A DNA stretch of 64,000 nt from assembly GCF_018595675.2 (NCBI RefSeq), contig NZ_CP092333.1, positions 124,001 through 188,000 on the forward strand. Direction: 5' to 3'. Below, piece after piece: positions 27,301-36,067 of this stretch. The notes below the pieces were generated by a model. That model was not told where the DNA came from. It made no database searches and saw nothing but the letters and a program-made list of their open reading frames with translations. Both the position numbers and the translations under genes were made by a program. Numbering within the stretch: position 1 is the stretch's first letter; the number at the start of each line of letters is the position of its first letter. The DNA is from Flavihumibacter fluvii (GTDB lineage Bacteria > Bacteroidota > Bacteroidia > Chitinophagales > Chitinophagaceae).

Positions 27301-30300
27301 CCCGATCACCTTCCGTTGCAGTGAGTGATTCGTTAAGGATAGAATTATCAAGACCCTGTATGGTAAACTTTCCGGAAAAGGATACCTGTGATGCTGTCAA
27401 CGGGTCGTAGCTGGCGTTTTCTCTTTGTTGGATGACGTATACCTTGCCGGCACTGCTGCCCAGGGTGATATGGGCCGTTTCGCCAGGTTGCAAAACCTGC
27501 TTGTCCTGCAGGGTCGTTAAATAGGCGGGAACCGGCAATTGCCTGGCCCTGGTATCCACGAGGTAAACAGTGGCAAAATCCTTTACAGTATCACCATAAC
27601 GGTCAACAGTAGTGGCTATTACCTTATACCAACCCGCACCTGGTTTATTAAGATCTACAGGCAATTTGCCTGAAACTGCTGTGGTGATGGTCGTATTCCA
27701 TATTTCCGTACCTGTTTTCCAGCTTGCCGGATCAGCTTCCGTTGCATATTCATCATTCGGGAAGTATTGTACAAATTCTTTTTCAGTGAATATATATTGA
27801 TCTGGCTTTGCCCACAGCCTGTTGCGCACCAGCCTGCCGGGTGATAACAAGGGAAGGATTGATACATTGACTTTCGCTGCTTCAAAACTGCCACTGATAT
27901 TTTGGGTGGTGATACTGAACTGCCTGAAACTATCCAGGGCCATCACTTGTGCAGGGATACCGATTTTCACCTGCAGGGCTTTATAGGAAACCGGGATGAT
28001 TGTGCTGGCGCTGCGGGTCTCCCCATTCAGGTCCGTCACATCCACACTGACTTCATAATCAAACACCGGATCAGTGCTTTTATCGAGTTGTTCATCGGGA
28101 ATAGCCAGGAAGGGGATACTGAAACTGCCATCTGCAGCAGTCACCAGTTTGCCATGGGTAATCTCCTGGGAAGCTCTCTTGGGCATGGGCTTCCAGTATG
28201 CCCGCCACGGATACAAAAACCTTGCATTTCGGGTGACCCTGTAGGTGAGGCTGGCCCCATTGATCACATTACCTGCATAGGCTTTGGCAAATCCTTTTAC
28301 AGTTACACTGTCATTTACCCGGTAGGTGCCTTTCTGCTGCTCATATTCCACAAAAAACTTCGGTCGTTTATATTCCTCCACCCTGAACCCGGCCTGGCCA
28401 TGCAACATGGGGTCTTCCAGCCGGAACCCACCGGTAAGGCCGGTTTCCGGGATGTTAAAACTGCCGCTATAAGATCCATACAGGTTGGTAAATACTTTTA
28501 CTGAATCAATCTTTTCTCCATTGGCATTGTAAAGGTTCACTACGGTTGGTATCCCTGCGTATACTTTATTTTTCTTGCTGTCTGCATCCCTGGTTATTGC
28601 AATGCCTTTAAAATACAGGGTTTGCCCCGGACGGTAAATACTTCTGTCAGTGAAAAAAAATACCCTCGCATACTTTAATGCTTCGATGGCTTGTTTTTTT
28701 GATTTCTCCGCAGTTGGCGAATACATATATAAGTATTCTTCATCCTCCAGGAACAGCCGGTCATCTTTATAATTGACCTCCAGTAAAAGGTTGCTGCTTT
28801 TTTGCAGGTCATTGAAATGCAGGTAGCCTTCCTCGCTGGTGATATACCTGCTGCCTTTGGCAGGAATATTTTTCCGCGTCTGGTAATCATATTGCCGCAA
28901 CCAGGTTTGCACCCCGGCTTTTGCCAGTGGCTGCCCGGATGCACGGTGCAGGAAGAAAAAATCATTCCCGCGTTTTACATAACTGATATTGGATACATGA
29001 AATCGGGCGGCTGCCAGGTGGGTATTGTCCAGGTTAAAATCATTGTTGCTGCCGGCCAATAAAATATATTCCCCAATTGGTAAACCATCCACTTTGAGCT
29101 CAACGCTATGCTTTTGGTAATCGTTGGTGGAAGGTAGGTTTTGCTCCCACGCCTTTATCGGATTTTCTTTCAGTAGCAATTGCCATTCCGCTGTATCAAA
29201 GTAGCGGCCGTCCTCAAACAATGATTTCCTTAGGCCCTCATTGATCCTTACCAGCCTGAAATGCACTGCTTGTAAATTTCGCCATCCTGTGAGGCTGCGG
29301 AAGGGTTGTCCAGGCAGGTTCACTTTTTCAATGGTCAGGTCCAGGCTGGGCTGCCTGATCTCCTGTAACAGGTTATAACAATTGGCATAACCTTCACTGT
29401 CTTTTTTAGTAAGGGTTACTTTTTCACATATGGCTAAAGCGCGGACATAATCAGCTGGTTCCTTGTCCATATAAGAACGGGCCAGTAAATAAGCTGCCTG
29501 GTCGGCACCTGCGGTTCCTTCATACCTTTTGTGAATATCTTCCAGCGCTTTTTGGTAAGCGGATTTTTTCCCGGCCATTATACCATTGTCATGCATATAA
29601 CTTATACGGCTCAGGTCAGCATCCAGCAGGGCCGCCGGATTTTTATCGGACAGGTGGAATTTCAGGATATCCTGGTATAGTTGGACCGCTTTGAAATAGT
29701 GGTCACCTGGTTGCTCTGCCTTAAACCTGTGCTGCGAAAATTCTGCGGCTGGTGCCAGTAATTTTTCGGACTGCAAAGTGAATGCATCTTCAGCCAGGTT
29801 TTCACCCTCCCTTCCTTGCATGTAATAATCCAATGCTTTCCAGGCGATCAAATCATATAGTGTCGGCCTTAACTGCCGTACATTCCCTTTTTCAATTACC
29901 GGGTCAAACCTGGTCAGGTCGGTATGCTGTAATACAGTCGCCTCTTTTAGCGCGGCGGTAAATTCGTTGCTGATGGCTTCATGAAAATCGGCCACGCCCC
30001 ATGAACGGATATTTTCCTTCTGGTAATTCCGCGTGGCTGTCTGGTCATAGAGTTCCCAGCGATGGTTATTGTAATACGTATTGTAATAATCTGCCAGCAG
30101 GCTGTGGAAAATAGCACTGGTTGCCCCTTTGGTGGATGCACTGGCTTTTTTATAAGCAGCTATGACCAGGGTGTCACTGAACTCTTCTAATTGCTCCTGT
30201 AATTCCATCCTGTATACCAGCGCCTTAATCTGCTGGGCCTCTTGTTTTTCGGCTACTGCCTTTTTATATAATTTGTTCACTTCGGTCAGGGCAGACCGGT

Positions 30301-30451
30301 AGAGCCCTTTTTTCTGGACTAGCGAATCTATCCTGGTCCACCAGCTCGTATAATTGGCGGGCTTCATGTTTTGGGCATATATAGCGGATGAAAAGAATAC
30401 GGAGATAAAAAAGAAAATAAGAATGCCGGTTGTCTGGCGCATAAGGCTCAT
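24356..30451 (-). CDS. Bacterial alpha-2-macroglobulin family protein with intact thioester motif
   Basis: A very large secreted protein (about 2030 residues) of the bacterial alpha-2-macroglobulin family, which traps proteases in the periplasm or at the cell surface. The N-terminus has a signal peptide (ILIFFFISVFFSSAIYAQ) and no lipobox cysteine. After a helical TPR-like region of about 350 residues comes the MG2 start (FFFTDRSIYRPGQTLYF, about residue 615), several beta-rich macroglobulin domains, an alpha-2-macroglobulin core (ETAFFFPQLQ...TTWKWQILAHS), and the thioester loop YPYECAEQSF with Cys about 1493 and C-x-E-Q intact. The frame is open to 30469; ATG at 30451 or 30442 fits the signal peptide best. 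Escherichia coli pairs such genes with pbpC; here the downstream partner is a FAD oxidoreductase. Confidence 0.93.
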   Translation of the reverse strand: MSLMRQTTGILIFFFISVFFSSAIYAQNMKPANYTSWWTRIDSLVQKKGLYRSALTEVNKLYKKAVAEKQEAQQIKALVYRMELQEQLEEFSDTLVIAAYKKASASTKGATSAIFHSLLADYYNTYYNNHRWELYDQTATRNYQKENIRSWGVADFHEAISNEFTAALKEATVLQHTDLTRFDPVIEKGNVRQLRPTLYDLIAWKALDYYMQGREGENLAEDAFTLQSEKLLAPAAEFSQHRFKAEQPGDHYFKAVQLYQDILKFHLSDKNPAALLDADLSRISYMHDNGIMAGKKSAYQKALEDIHKRYEGTAGADQAAYLLARSYMDKEPADYVRALAICEKVTLTKKDSEGYANCYNLLQEIRQPSLDLTIEKVNLPGQPFRSLTGWRNLQAVHFRLVRINEGLRKSLFEDGRYFDTAEWQLLLKENPIKAWEQNLPSTNDYQKHSVELKVDGLPIGEYILLAGSNNDFNLDNTHLAAARFHVSNISYVKRGNDFFFLHRASGQPLAKAGVQTWLRQYDYQTRKNIPAKGSRYITSEEGYLHFNDLQKSSNLLLEVNYKDDRLFLEDEEYLYMYSPTAEKSKKQAIEALKYARVFFFTDRSIYRPGQTLYFKGIAITRDADSKKNKVYAGIPTVVNLYNANGEKIDSVKVFTNLYGSYSGSFNIPETGLTGGFRLEDPMLHGQAGFRVEEYKRPKFFVEYEQQKGTYRVNDSVTVKGFAKAYAGNVINGASLTYRVTRNARFLYPWRAYWKPMPKRASQEITHGKLVTAADGSFSIPFLAIPDEQLDKSTDPVFDYEVSVDVTDLNGETRSASTIIPVSYKALQVKIGIPAQVMALDSFRQFSITTQNISGSFEAAKVNVSILPLLSPGRLVRNRLWAKPDQYIFTEKEFVQYFPNDEYATEADPASWKTGTEIWNTTITTAVSGKLPVDLNKPGAGWYKVIATTVDRYGDTVKDFATVYLVDTRARQLPVPAYLTTLQDKQVLQPGETAHITLGSSAGKVYVIQQRENASYDPLTASQVSFSGKFTIQGLDNSILNESLTATEGDRGGMAWMHFFVKDNRFYSVQHGIAVPWLNMELDIEVSSYRDKTLPGSEEKWSVRIKGNKGEKVAAELLTSMYDASLDQFAPHQWSLPSLWPLYWNRENWEANVCFTNVGSINNAPVPDLAEVKEKDYDELITARNQGFERSMLYEKSRITMAAPMADDSKKEVIVSAYSTKKKGAPGDGEKNNEEITGSKIVEPVPLSNSGTATRKDFRETAFFFPQLQADTEGQYTFSFTMPEALTTWKWQILAHSADLSMGTLQKTILTQKELMVQPNMPRFLREGDRLEVTTKVVNLSDKEMTGQAELQLIDATTNQPIDGWFNNFFPNQYFTVAAGSSEVVKFPVEVPFLFDKVLTYKIIARSGNFSDGEEAVLPVLSNRQLVTESLPFYINGSGIKNYDFKKLTQSGGSETLSNRSLTVEYTSNPAWYAVQALTYLADYPYECAEQSFNRLYGNLLAASIVDRLPRIRSILEQWNTKDTSALLSNLQKNQGLKQVLLEETPWVLAAKSEAAQKRNIAQLFNLVQLAANRSKLAAQLVELQAPNGGFSWFKGGPDDRYITQYIVTGIGHLKQLGVLPKDLPQLMQIVDKALPYLDARIKEDYDRRDKKTTTVNHLNYYAVQYHYMRSFFPEKGIAGTILPAANHYRKEIQQNWIKGNRMARGMIALALFRTGDKFTAESILKSLEQSAIIHDELGMYWKDNVAAYYWQDAPIETQALLIEAFSAIRGNDKTVGALKTWLLRNKQTNHWTSTKSTADACYALLLKGDNWLEAEPVVSVQLGTNTTVRADKTEAGSGYYQKQIPGTGVFPEMGKITLNVQQAQGANTQQPVWGAVYWQYFESLEKITASAGPLRLKKQVMVQKASKAGPVLEPVGEGATLQVGDKVTVRIELTTDRSMEYVHVKDMRASSLEPVSVLSSYKWQGGLGYYESTRDASTNFFISYLPKGTYVMEYGLFVSHAGVFSNGISTVQCMYAPEFTSHSEGIKISVE

Positions 30452-30556
30452 TTTAATACAAGTTATCAAAAAGGATACAGATGCAGGATGCAGTAAAGGC
30501 CAGAATTACATACGGTACAAAAAACGAAGGGCCACCTTAACGTTTTATTGATGAAA

Positions 30557-30582
30557 AAAGCCGCTCTCATAGGAGCGGCTTT
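30557..30582 (-). terminator. Terminator of the first T9SS protein gene
   Basis: Perfect 10-base stem AAAGCCGCTC (30557-30566) and GAGCGGCTTT (30573-30582) with a 6-base loop. On the minus strand six Ts follow. It is 20 bases past the stop of the gene at 30603. Confidence 0.9.
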
Positions 30583-30602
30583 CTATATAGCGTGATGCGT
30601 TT

Positions 30603-32645
30603 TTATTGTTTAATGAAACGGCCAGTAATAGTCTCCTCTCCATTCTTCAGTTGTAGGATGTACTGACCGCCCGCTAACCGGCTAACATTCAGGCGGTATA
30701 CCTGGCTGCCTGTTCCGATATTCAGGTTTTGAGATAAAACTTTCCTTCCCAGCAGGTCAATAATATCAACACTGCTTTGTTTTTGCCGGTTGCTGCTGAT
30801 GAGCAGGTTGAGCTGGCTCGTTGTTACAGTAGGATACAGGTTATCGAGGGCAAAATGCGTGCCACCCAGATTAACCTTCAATGTCTTTGTGTAGGTCACT
30901 TTTTTATTTTCATCAGTGATCTTGATGCGGTAATAACTTTCCGGTTTATTTGGTGTAGCATCTATGAAACTGTATTCGGCTTCACCAACCGCACTGACAG
31001 GTATTGTGGCAATTTTCTCAAAATCGGTTTTGCCATTACTATTTCGTTGCACTTCAAAATAAGCTGACATATCTGTAGCAACCCCCGTCCAGTTTAATCG
31101 CACCTGCCCGTTATAAGGCACTGCTGTAAAATTGCGGGAAAGGAGCGGGAGGGAGAAGTTTAATTGTGCTATTGCAAATAAGTTTTGAACACCATTTGTA
31201 AGTGATATTCCTGTTGGTGTTACAAAAAAATTAGTTGTATTGTTTCCAGCACCGGCTACTGCAGCAGCCCAGCTCGTTGTATATCTTCCAAATCCAAGTT
31301 GTCCATCAGGAAGTGTGTTGAAAACCGATCCTTCCAAGGGTGCTTCCCAGCCAAAGGTGAGTTGAACTAGCTTAGCAGCCGCGCCACTCACCTGGACATC
31401 CCAGATGGCGTCAACTATTGGTGCCTTGTAAGTTAAAGGTCCTCCGGGTTGCGCATTTGTAGTTGCTCCTTCAAATACAGCCACAGTAAATGTTCTCGTA
31501 CCGCCACTATTTGCAGAATTTACTGTTACAGGCAGGTAGTTGGCTGCCGAACCAATGGGGTATATAAAAGTGCTGTTTTGATTCTGGGGCCTGGATACAT
31601 CGCTGGTTGGGCCAAGTTGAATATAACCGGCTGTTCCTGCATTGAAAATAGCAGTACCTGCATTAAGGATCAAATCACCACCATCCGATAACAATGTAAT
31701 ACTGCTGTTACTTTGTAAATTAATACTTCCTTGTACGTTAAAGTCCTGGCCCGGACTGTTTAAATTGATAGAACTATTATCGATATTCAGTTCAGCAGCT
31801 CCTGCACCAGCACCTGGTGCATCCCCTGTTTGATTTAATATTGCACCAGTTCCTGTGAAGTTAATTGTACTGTTGGTCATATCAACATCATCACTGACGA
31901 TATTCATTACTCCGCCAGTTCCTGAAAAGGCCACATTTAAAGTGCTTCCTGTAGCACCTGCCATAGTAAAAGCATCGGTCGTACTGCTATTTCCTATATT
32001 GAAAGTACGGTTGTTACCAGAAAATGTCACATTGAGGGTGCTATTGGTTAAGGTTTGGTCGTCAGTGATGGTTATATTTCCTGAAGCTGTAATTGTGAGG
32101 TTACTGGTATTCAGGTTGAAATCGGTTACCGACAGATCAGTATTTGTAATTGTCAGGGCGTTGGCTATAGTTAAGCCGGTACCTCCAAATGTAAAATTAT
32201 TCGTGCCATTTCCTACCAGGACGAGGTTTTTGAAATTATGGTTCTCGAACCAGTTTCCAAAGCTCGGATTTGTGCTTCTTTCAATTCTTACAGTCGATAA
32301 ACCTGAGCCATAGTCAAAATCAAAAGGACTCCCGCCCCCGCCACTTAAAATACCCCCTCTGACAATAATCGTATAATTATTATTCGAAGTGAAGTTGACA
32401 TTGGAATTCATGCTCCAGGTATCGCCTGTTTCAATTGTAATTTCGTTGTCATTGGCAAAATTGAATGCTGCAGGTGTGACTGTTGCAGCTACCCAGGTGG
32501 TTCCATTGTAGCGTTCCCAACCGGAAATGTCTTCCATGGTTACAGTTACAGAACCAACATTACTTGTGCGGTAATCATTAAGTGTTTGGGCTTGCAGGAG
32601 CTGGATAGAAAAAAAACAAATAAAAACCGTGAAAATTCTTTTCAT
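30603..32645 (-). CDS. T9SS-secreted surface protein with beta-helix-like repeats and C-terminal sorting domain (paralog A)
   Basis: 680 residues. Signal peptide MKRIFTVFICFFSIQLLQAQ; then about 350 residues rich in N, T, S, G with recurring 'NSTxNxxFxG' strands that look like a right-handed beta-helix; a middle domain; a fibronectin-III-like segment (about 515-595, RLNWTGVATDMSAYFEVQR ... YYRIKITD); and a C-terminal type IX sorting domain (LYPTVTTSQLNLLISS ... GGQYILQL ... GRFIKQ). It would be exported through Sec and T9SS and fixed to or released from the surface. Paralog B lies directly upstream on the same strand and shares the whole layout. The ligand or role is unknown; adhesion is a guess. 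Confidence 0.88.
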   Translation of the reverse strand: MKRIFTVFICFFSIQLLQAQTLNDYRTSNVGSVTVTMEDISGWERYNGTTWVAATVTPAAFNFANDNEITIETGDTWSMNSNVNFTSNNNYTIIVRGGILSGGGGSPFDFDYGSGLSTVRIERSTNPSFGNWFENHNFKNLVLVGNGTNNFTFGGTGLTIANALTITNTDLSVTDFNLNTSNLTITASGNITITDDQTLTNSTLNVTFSGNNRTFNIGNSSTTDAFTMAGATGSTLNVAFSGTGGVMNIVSDDVDMTNSTINFTGTGAILNQTGDAPGAGAGAAELNIDNSSINLNSPGQDFNVQGSINLQSNSSITLLSDGGDLILNAGTAIFNAGTAGYIQLGPTSDVSRPQNQNSTFIYPIGSAANYLPVTVNSANSGGTRTFTVAVFEGATTNAQPGGPLTYKAPIVDAIWDVQVSGAAAKLVQLTFGWEAPLEGSVFNTLPDGQLGFGRYTTSWAAAVAGAGNNTTNFFVTPTGISLTNGVQNLFAIAQLNFSLPLLSRNFTAVPYNGQVRLNWTGVATDMSAYFEVQRNSNGKTDFEKIATIPVSAVGEAEYSFIDATPNKPESYYRIKITDENKKVTYTKTLKVNLGGTHFALDNLYPTVTTSQLNLLISSNRQKQSSVDIIDLLGRKVLSQNLNIGTGSQVYRLNVSRLAGGQYILQLKNGEETITGRFIKQ

Positions 32646-32700
32646 GAGCGAGACTTGTCTTGGTATTCAAAAAATATTGATGGTAGTCTCGTAGGGGGGA

Positions 32701-32729
32701 CAAATGGTATTGCTTATTACAGGTGCAAA
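32701..32729 (-). promoter_or_regulatory. Candidate promoter of T9SS paralog A
   Basis: Minus strand: TTTG (complement of 32726-32729), 16 bases, then TACCATTTG (complement of 32701-32709), close to the Bacteroidota promoter form with one extra base in the -7 box. It lies 56 bases before the ATG. A 7-base inverted repeat (CGAGACT 32649-32655, AGTCTCG 32685-32691) falls in the predicted leader. Confidence 0.35.
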
Positions 32730-32753
32730 ACTAGGGAAGCCTGACGATATGGC

Positions 32754-32788
32754 AAGGGTTTTAATAAAAAATATAGGAGTAAACCCTT
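32754..32788. repeat. Inverted repeat between the two T9SS genes
   Basis: AAGGGTTT (32754-32761) and AAACCCTT (32781-32788) flank 19 AT-rich bases. It sits upstream of the candidate promoter of paralog A and downstream of neither gene's terminator stem; it could be an operator or a cruciform. Little else is seen in the roughly 298-base gap apart from the terminator and promoter listed. Confidence 0.4.
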
Positions 32789-32892
32789 ATTTAAATTGGA
32801 TATGCATGCTTTTTGACTGAATTTTCGACAGAACACAACTAAAAGTACTCGTTCGGTCAATGAACTAAGCAATGCTTATTGGATGGTAAATT

Positions 32893-32928
32893 AAAAAAAG
32901 CCGCTCCCTTAAGGGAGCGGCTTTTTTT
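32893..32928 (-). terminator. Terminator of T9SS paralog B
   Basis: A perfect 18-base palindromic arm pair, AAAAAAAGCCGCTCCCTT (32893-32910) with its complement (32911-32928), giving a long GC-core stem and a T-run on the minus strand. The GCCGCTC core is the same as in the terminator of paralog A. Confidence 0.9.
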
Positions 32929-32944
32929 AATGCGTATTGGTTAC

Positions 32945-34945
32945 TTATTGTTTGATAAATCGGCCATTGATGGTTTCGGCACCGCTATTCAGCAGCAGAA
33001 AATATTGTCCGCCGGCCAGCTGGCTGACATTCAGGGTATATGACTGGCTGCCCGTGCCTATAGTCAGGTTTTTTACCATTACTGTCCGGCCCTGCTGGTC
33101 TATTACATTCACCTTTACCTGCTTTTGCCTGGTACTACTGATGAGCAGGTTCAGCTGGCTTGTTGTTACAGTTGGATAAATGGTATTGAGGGTGAAATAA
33201 TTGCCCGACAGGTTTACCTTAAGGGTCTTGGTGTACGACACTCTATTCAGTTCATCAATTATCCTGATGCGGTAATACCCTTCTGGTTGTATCGGACTGG
33301 CATCTGCATATTGGTATTTGGCCTCCCCGACTGCGCTTACAGGGATAGTTGCTAACTTGGCAAACTTGCCATTAAGGGTGCTGCTGCGTTCTACCTCGAA
33401 ATAAGCTGTACTATGTGTAGCTACACCTATCCAATCCAATTTCACCTGGCCATTTATTGGAATAGCGGTAAAGTTGCGGGAGAGTAAGGGTAGTGAAAAA
33501 CTTAGTTGTGCTATTGCGAAGGAATTTGATGTTGCATTGAGTAAGGAAATCGAGTTTGTTGTGAATGTGTTGGCACTATTATCTCCCGTTCCGGCTGCTG
33601 CGGGGCTCCAGCTCGATGATGCAGTATTATATGATCCGATTCCCACCTGTGCATCGCCTAAGCCATTGAATACAGTGCCTTCCAGTCCATTTTGCCATTC
33701 GAAAGTTAGTGTAACATCTTTCGGGGTAACCCCATCTTGTTGTATTGTCCATATTGCATCAACAATGGGCGGTTTATAGGATGATGGCCCGCCCGGTTGT
33801 GCATTTGTTGAAGCACCCTGGAAAACGCCTACTGTATAAACCGGGTTACTGCCGGAATTTGTTGAATTAATAGTTACTGGAAGGTAGGTGGTGGAAGTGC
33901 CTATCGGGAAAAAGAAATTAGTATTTACGTTGATCTGCCTTGAAACGGTACTGGTTGGACTTAAATGGATATAATTGGTTGAATTCCCTGCTATGGTTTC
34001 CCCGTTATCTAATAAAAGCTGGCCATTTGCGCCAAGCAGTGTAATGGAACTGTTATTGGAAAATGTCGTTATGCTTTCATCGATATCAAATACCTGGTTG
34101 TCGCCATTCAGGTTTATACTGCTGTTGTTCAAAGTGATATTTTCATCGCTGCCGCTGATCTGGGTAAGATCTGCATAGTTCCCGTTGAGGTTAAAACTAC
34201 TGTTGGTTAGCGACATTATACCATTGACATTGAAGTCCCCGTCATTTGTATTGTTTGCGGTACTTAGAAATGATGCATTAATGGTACTCCCGGTCATGGT
34301 CAGGTCATCTCCTATATCAACAAATCCATTGTTCCCGGTAAAGTTAAAGTTAATGGTACTATTATTCAGGGTTACATCATCATCCAATGTAATTGTAGTG
34401 TTGTTGGCGGTTGTATTGAATGTCAACACAGTATTAGTTAATACAAGGTCATCATCCACATCAATTCTTGATGTAAATGTTGGGGAAAATGTACCACTTG
34501 TAGCTAAAAATTCAAGGTCGGAAAAATTATGATTTTGAAATATGTTCCCATAGTTCACAACGCCGGTATTTTCGAAACGGACTAGTGTATTGCCATTGCC
34601 GTAGTCAATTGCATACGGAGTGCCAGCCCCCGATTGGGTCACTGTCCCCCTGATAACAAAAGTGAAATCATTATTGGAACTAAAATTTGCCGTGGCAGCT
34701 ATATTCAAGGTATGCCCAACTTCAAGTGTTATCGTGTTATTGTCGCCAAAATTAAATCCGTTAGGCGCAGTAACAGCATTCACCCACTCATTAATATTGG
34801 GTCCACCGGGTGGATTCCAGTACCGTTGCCAATTGGTGTTGCTATTTAAGGTGACATTACCGACCGAGCGGTAATCATTTACGGTCTGGGCCTGTAGTGC
34901 GTGAATAGAAAAAAGGCATAGTAAAAGGGTAGAAAATGTTTTCAT
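32945..34945 (-). CDS. T9SS-secreted surface protein with beta-helix-like repeats and C-terminal sorting domain (paralog B)
   Basis: About 666 residues. The frame is open from 35080, but the ATG at 34945 starts a clean signal peptide (MKTFSTLLLCLFSIHALQAQ), so that start is chosen. Same order as paralog A: N/T-rich beta-helix-like region with recurring 'NNSTINxN' and 'DDxTLNNS' strands, middle domain (PIVDAIWTIQQDGVTPKD), fibronectin-III-like segment (KLDWIGVATHSTAYFEVER ... YYRIRIIDE) and a type IX sorting domain (IYPTVTTSQLNLLISS ... GGQYFLLL ... GRFIKQ). The C-terminal 180 residues are nearly identical in pattern to paralog A, pointing to a recent tandem duplication with faster change in the repeat region. 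Confidence 0.87.
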   Translation of the reverse strand: MKTFSTLLLCLFSIHALQAQTVNDYRSVGNVTLNSNTNWQRYWNPPGGPNINEWVNAVTAPNGFNFGDNNTITLEVGHTLNIAATANFSSNNDFTFVIRGTVTQSGAGTPYAIDYGNGNTLVRFENTGVVNYGNIFQNHNFSDLEFLATSGTFSPTFTSRIDVDDDLVLTNTVLTFNTTANNTTITLDDDVTLNNSTINFNFTGNNGFVDIGDDLTMTGSTINASFLSTANNTNDGDFNVNGIMSLTNSSFNLNGNYADLTQISGSDENITLNNSSINLNGDNQVFDIDESITTFSNNSSITLLGANGQLLLDNGETIAGNSTNYIHLSPTSTVSRQINVNTNFFFPIGTSTTYLPVTINSTNSGSNPVYTVGVFQGASTNAQPGGPSSYKPPIVDAIWTIQQDGVTPKDVTLTFEWQNGLEGTVFNGLGDAQVGIGSYNTASSSWSPAAAGTGDNSANTFTTNSISLLNATSNSFAIAQLSFSLPLLSRNFTAIPINGQVKLDWIGVATHSTAYFEVERSSTLNGKFAKLATIPVSAVGEAKYQYADASPIQPEGYYRIRIIDELNRVSYTKTLKVNLSGNYFTLNTIYPTVTTSQLNLLISSTRQKQVKVNVIDQQGRTVMVKNLTIGTGSQSYTLNVSQLAGGQYFLLLNSGAETINGRFIKQ

Positions 34946-35061
34946 GTACGAGTTTTGTCGCGTTTTCAAAAAGTAATAGTGAACGGGATCAATAGGTATT
35001 GGACAAAACTTTTCAGGGGATAATTGGAAAGGAGGGTCAACAGAATGCCACAAAATAGAAA

Positions 35062-35085
35062 AGGCATTGCAATAATGCAATGCCT
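35062..35085 (-). terminator. Terminator of sucD
   Basis: Stem AGGCATTGC (35062-35070) with GCAATGCCT (35077-35085), 6-base loop, followed on the minus strand by a T-rich stretch (TTTTCTATTTT). It lies 23 bases past the sucD stop. Confidence 0.85.
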
Positions 35086-35107
35086 CTTTAAATTTTTCGA
35101 TGAACGG

Positions 35108-35980
35108 CTATTTTTTAACGACTTCTGCCATCCTTTTGCCAATATCTGCCGGACTTTTCACCACATATATCCCGCATTCTTCCATGATTTTCATTTTTGC
35201 TGCTGCAGTATCATCGGCACCGCCCACAATGGCACCCGCATGACCCATCCTTCTGCCAGGAGGCGCAGTTTGTCCGGCAATAAAACCAACTACTGGTTTT
35301 GTTCCATGTTCCTTTATCCACCTGGCCGCTTCTGCTTCCATACCACCACCAATCTCTCCAATCATAACAATGGCATCTGTTTCCGGATCATTCATGAGCA
35401 ACTCCACAGCCTCCCGGGTAGTTGTTCCAATGATCGGATCCCCACCTATTCCTATTGCAGTCGTAACGCCTAATCCGGCCTTCGCCAGCTGGTCTGCTGC
35501 CTCATACGTCAATGTGCCGCTTTTTGATATGATACCGATCTTACCAGGTACAAAAATACTTCCGGGCATAATGCCCACTTTACATTCGCCGGCAGTGATC
35601 ACACCCGGGCAATTTGGCCCGACCAACCGGGTTTTCTTGCCTTGCAGGAAATGCTTGGCTTTCACCATGTCCTGTACAGGTATGCCTTCTGTAATACAAA
35701 CCACCAGTTCAATACCGGCATCAGCAGCTTCCATAATGGCATCGGCTGCAAACGCAGGCGGTACAAATATGATCGAAACATTGGCACCAGTTGTTTTAAC
35801 CGCATCGGCCACCGTATTAAAAACCGGACGGTCCAAATGGGAGCTGCCTCCTTTCCCCGGCGTAACACCACCTACTACATTGGTTCCATAATCCAGCATC
35901 TGCGTGGCATGAAAGGTGCCTTCTGTTCCGGTAAAACCCTGAACCAGCACTTTGGACTGACTATTTAGTAAAACACTCAT
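35108..35980 (-). CDS. sucD: Succinate--CoA ligase, alpha subunit
   Basis: A 290-residue subunit that forms succinyl-CoA or its reverse in the citric acid cycle. It has the N-terminal CoA-binding domain ([33 protein letters not shown]), the ligase domain with [20 protein letters not shown], the [14 protein letters not shown] segment, and the phosphorylated histidine in [12 protein letters not shown]. Normal length. The beta subunit gene sucC is not next to it, which is common in Bacteroidota. It has its own promoter-like element and a terminator, so it looks monocistronic. Confidence 0.97.
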   Translation of the reverse strand: MSVLLNSQSKVLVQGFTGTEGTFHATQMLDYGTNVVGGVTPGKGGSSHLDRPVFNTVADAVKTTGANVSIIFVPPAFAADAIMEAADAGIELVVCITEGIPVQDMVKAKHFLQGKKTRLVGPNCPGVITAGECKVGIMPGSIFVPGKIGIISKSGTLTYEAADQLAKAGLGVTTAIGIGGDPIIGTTTREAVELLMNDPETDAIVMIGEIGGGMEAEAARWIKEHGTKPVVGFIAGQTAPPGRRMGHAGAIVGGADDTAAAKMKIMEECGIYVVKSPADIGKRMAEVVKK

Positions 35981-36027
35981 TTGACTTGTATTTTTTGTAG
36001 CGATGGCCTGTGACGGCGAATAGGGGG

Positions 36028-36057
36028 CAAAACTAAAGCAAAATGTGGAAAAACAAA
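36028..36057 (-). promoter_or_regulatory. Candidate sucD promoter
   Basis: Minus strand: TTTG (complement of 36054-36057), 18 bases, then TAGTTTTG (complement of 36028-36035), a perfect match to the TAnnTTTG -7 box with near-ideal spacing. It predicts a leader of about 40 bases before the sucD ATG. Confidence 0.55.
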
Positions 36058-36067
36058 GCGGACCAGG

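Noticed and set aside
27902-28504. 200-residue plus-strand frame opposite the alpha-2-macroglobulin gene
   Set aside because: Lies inside one continuous 2000-codon gene on the other strand and shows no features.
32646-32944. A small gene or RNA in the gap between the two T9SS genes
   Set aside because: No open frame of useful length and no tRNA- or ncRNA-like structure beyond the terminator, inverted repeat and promoter listed.
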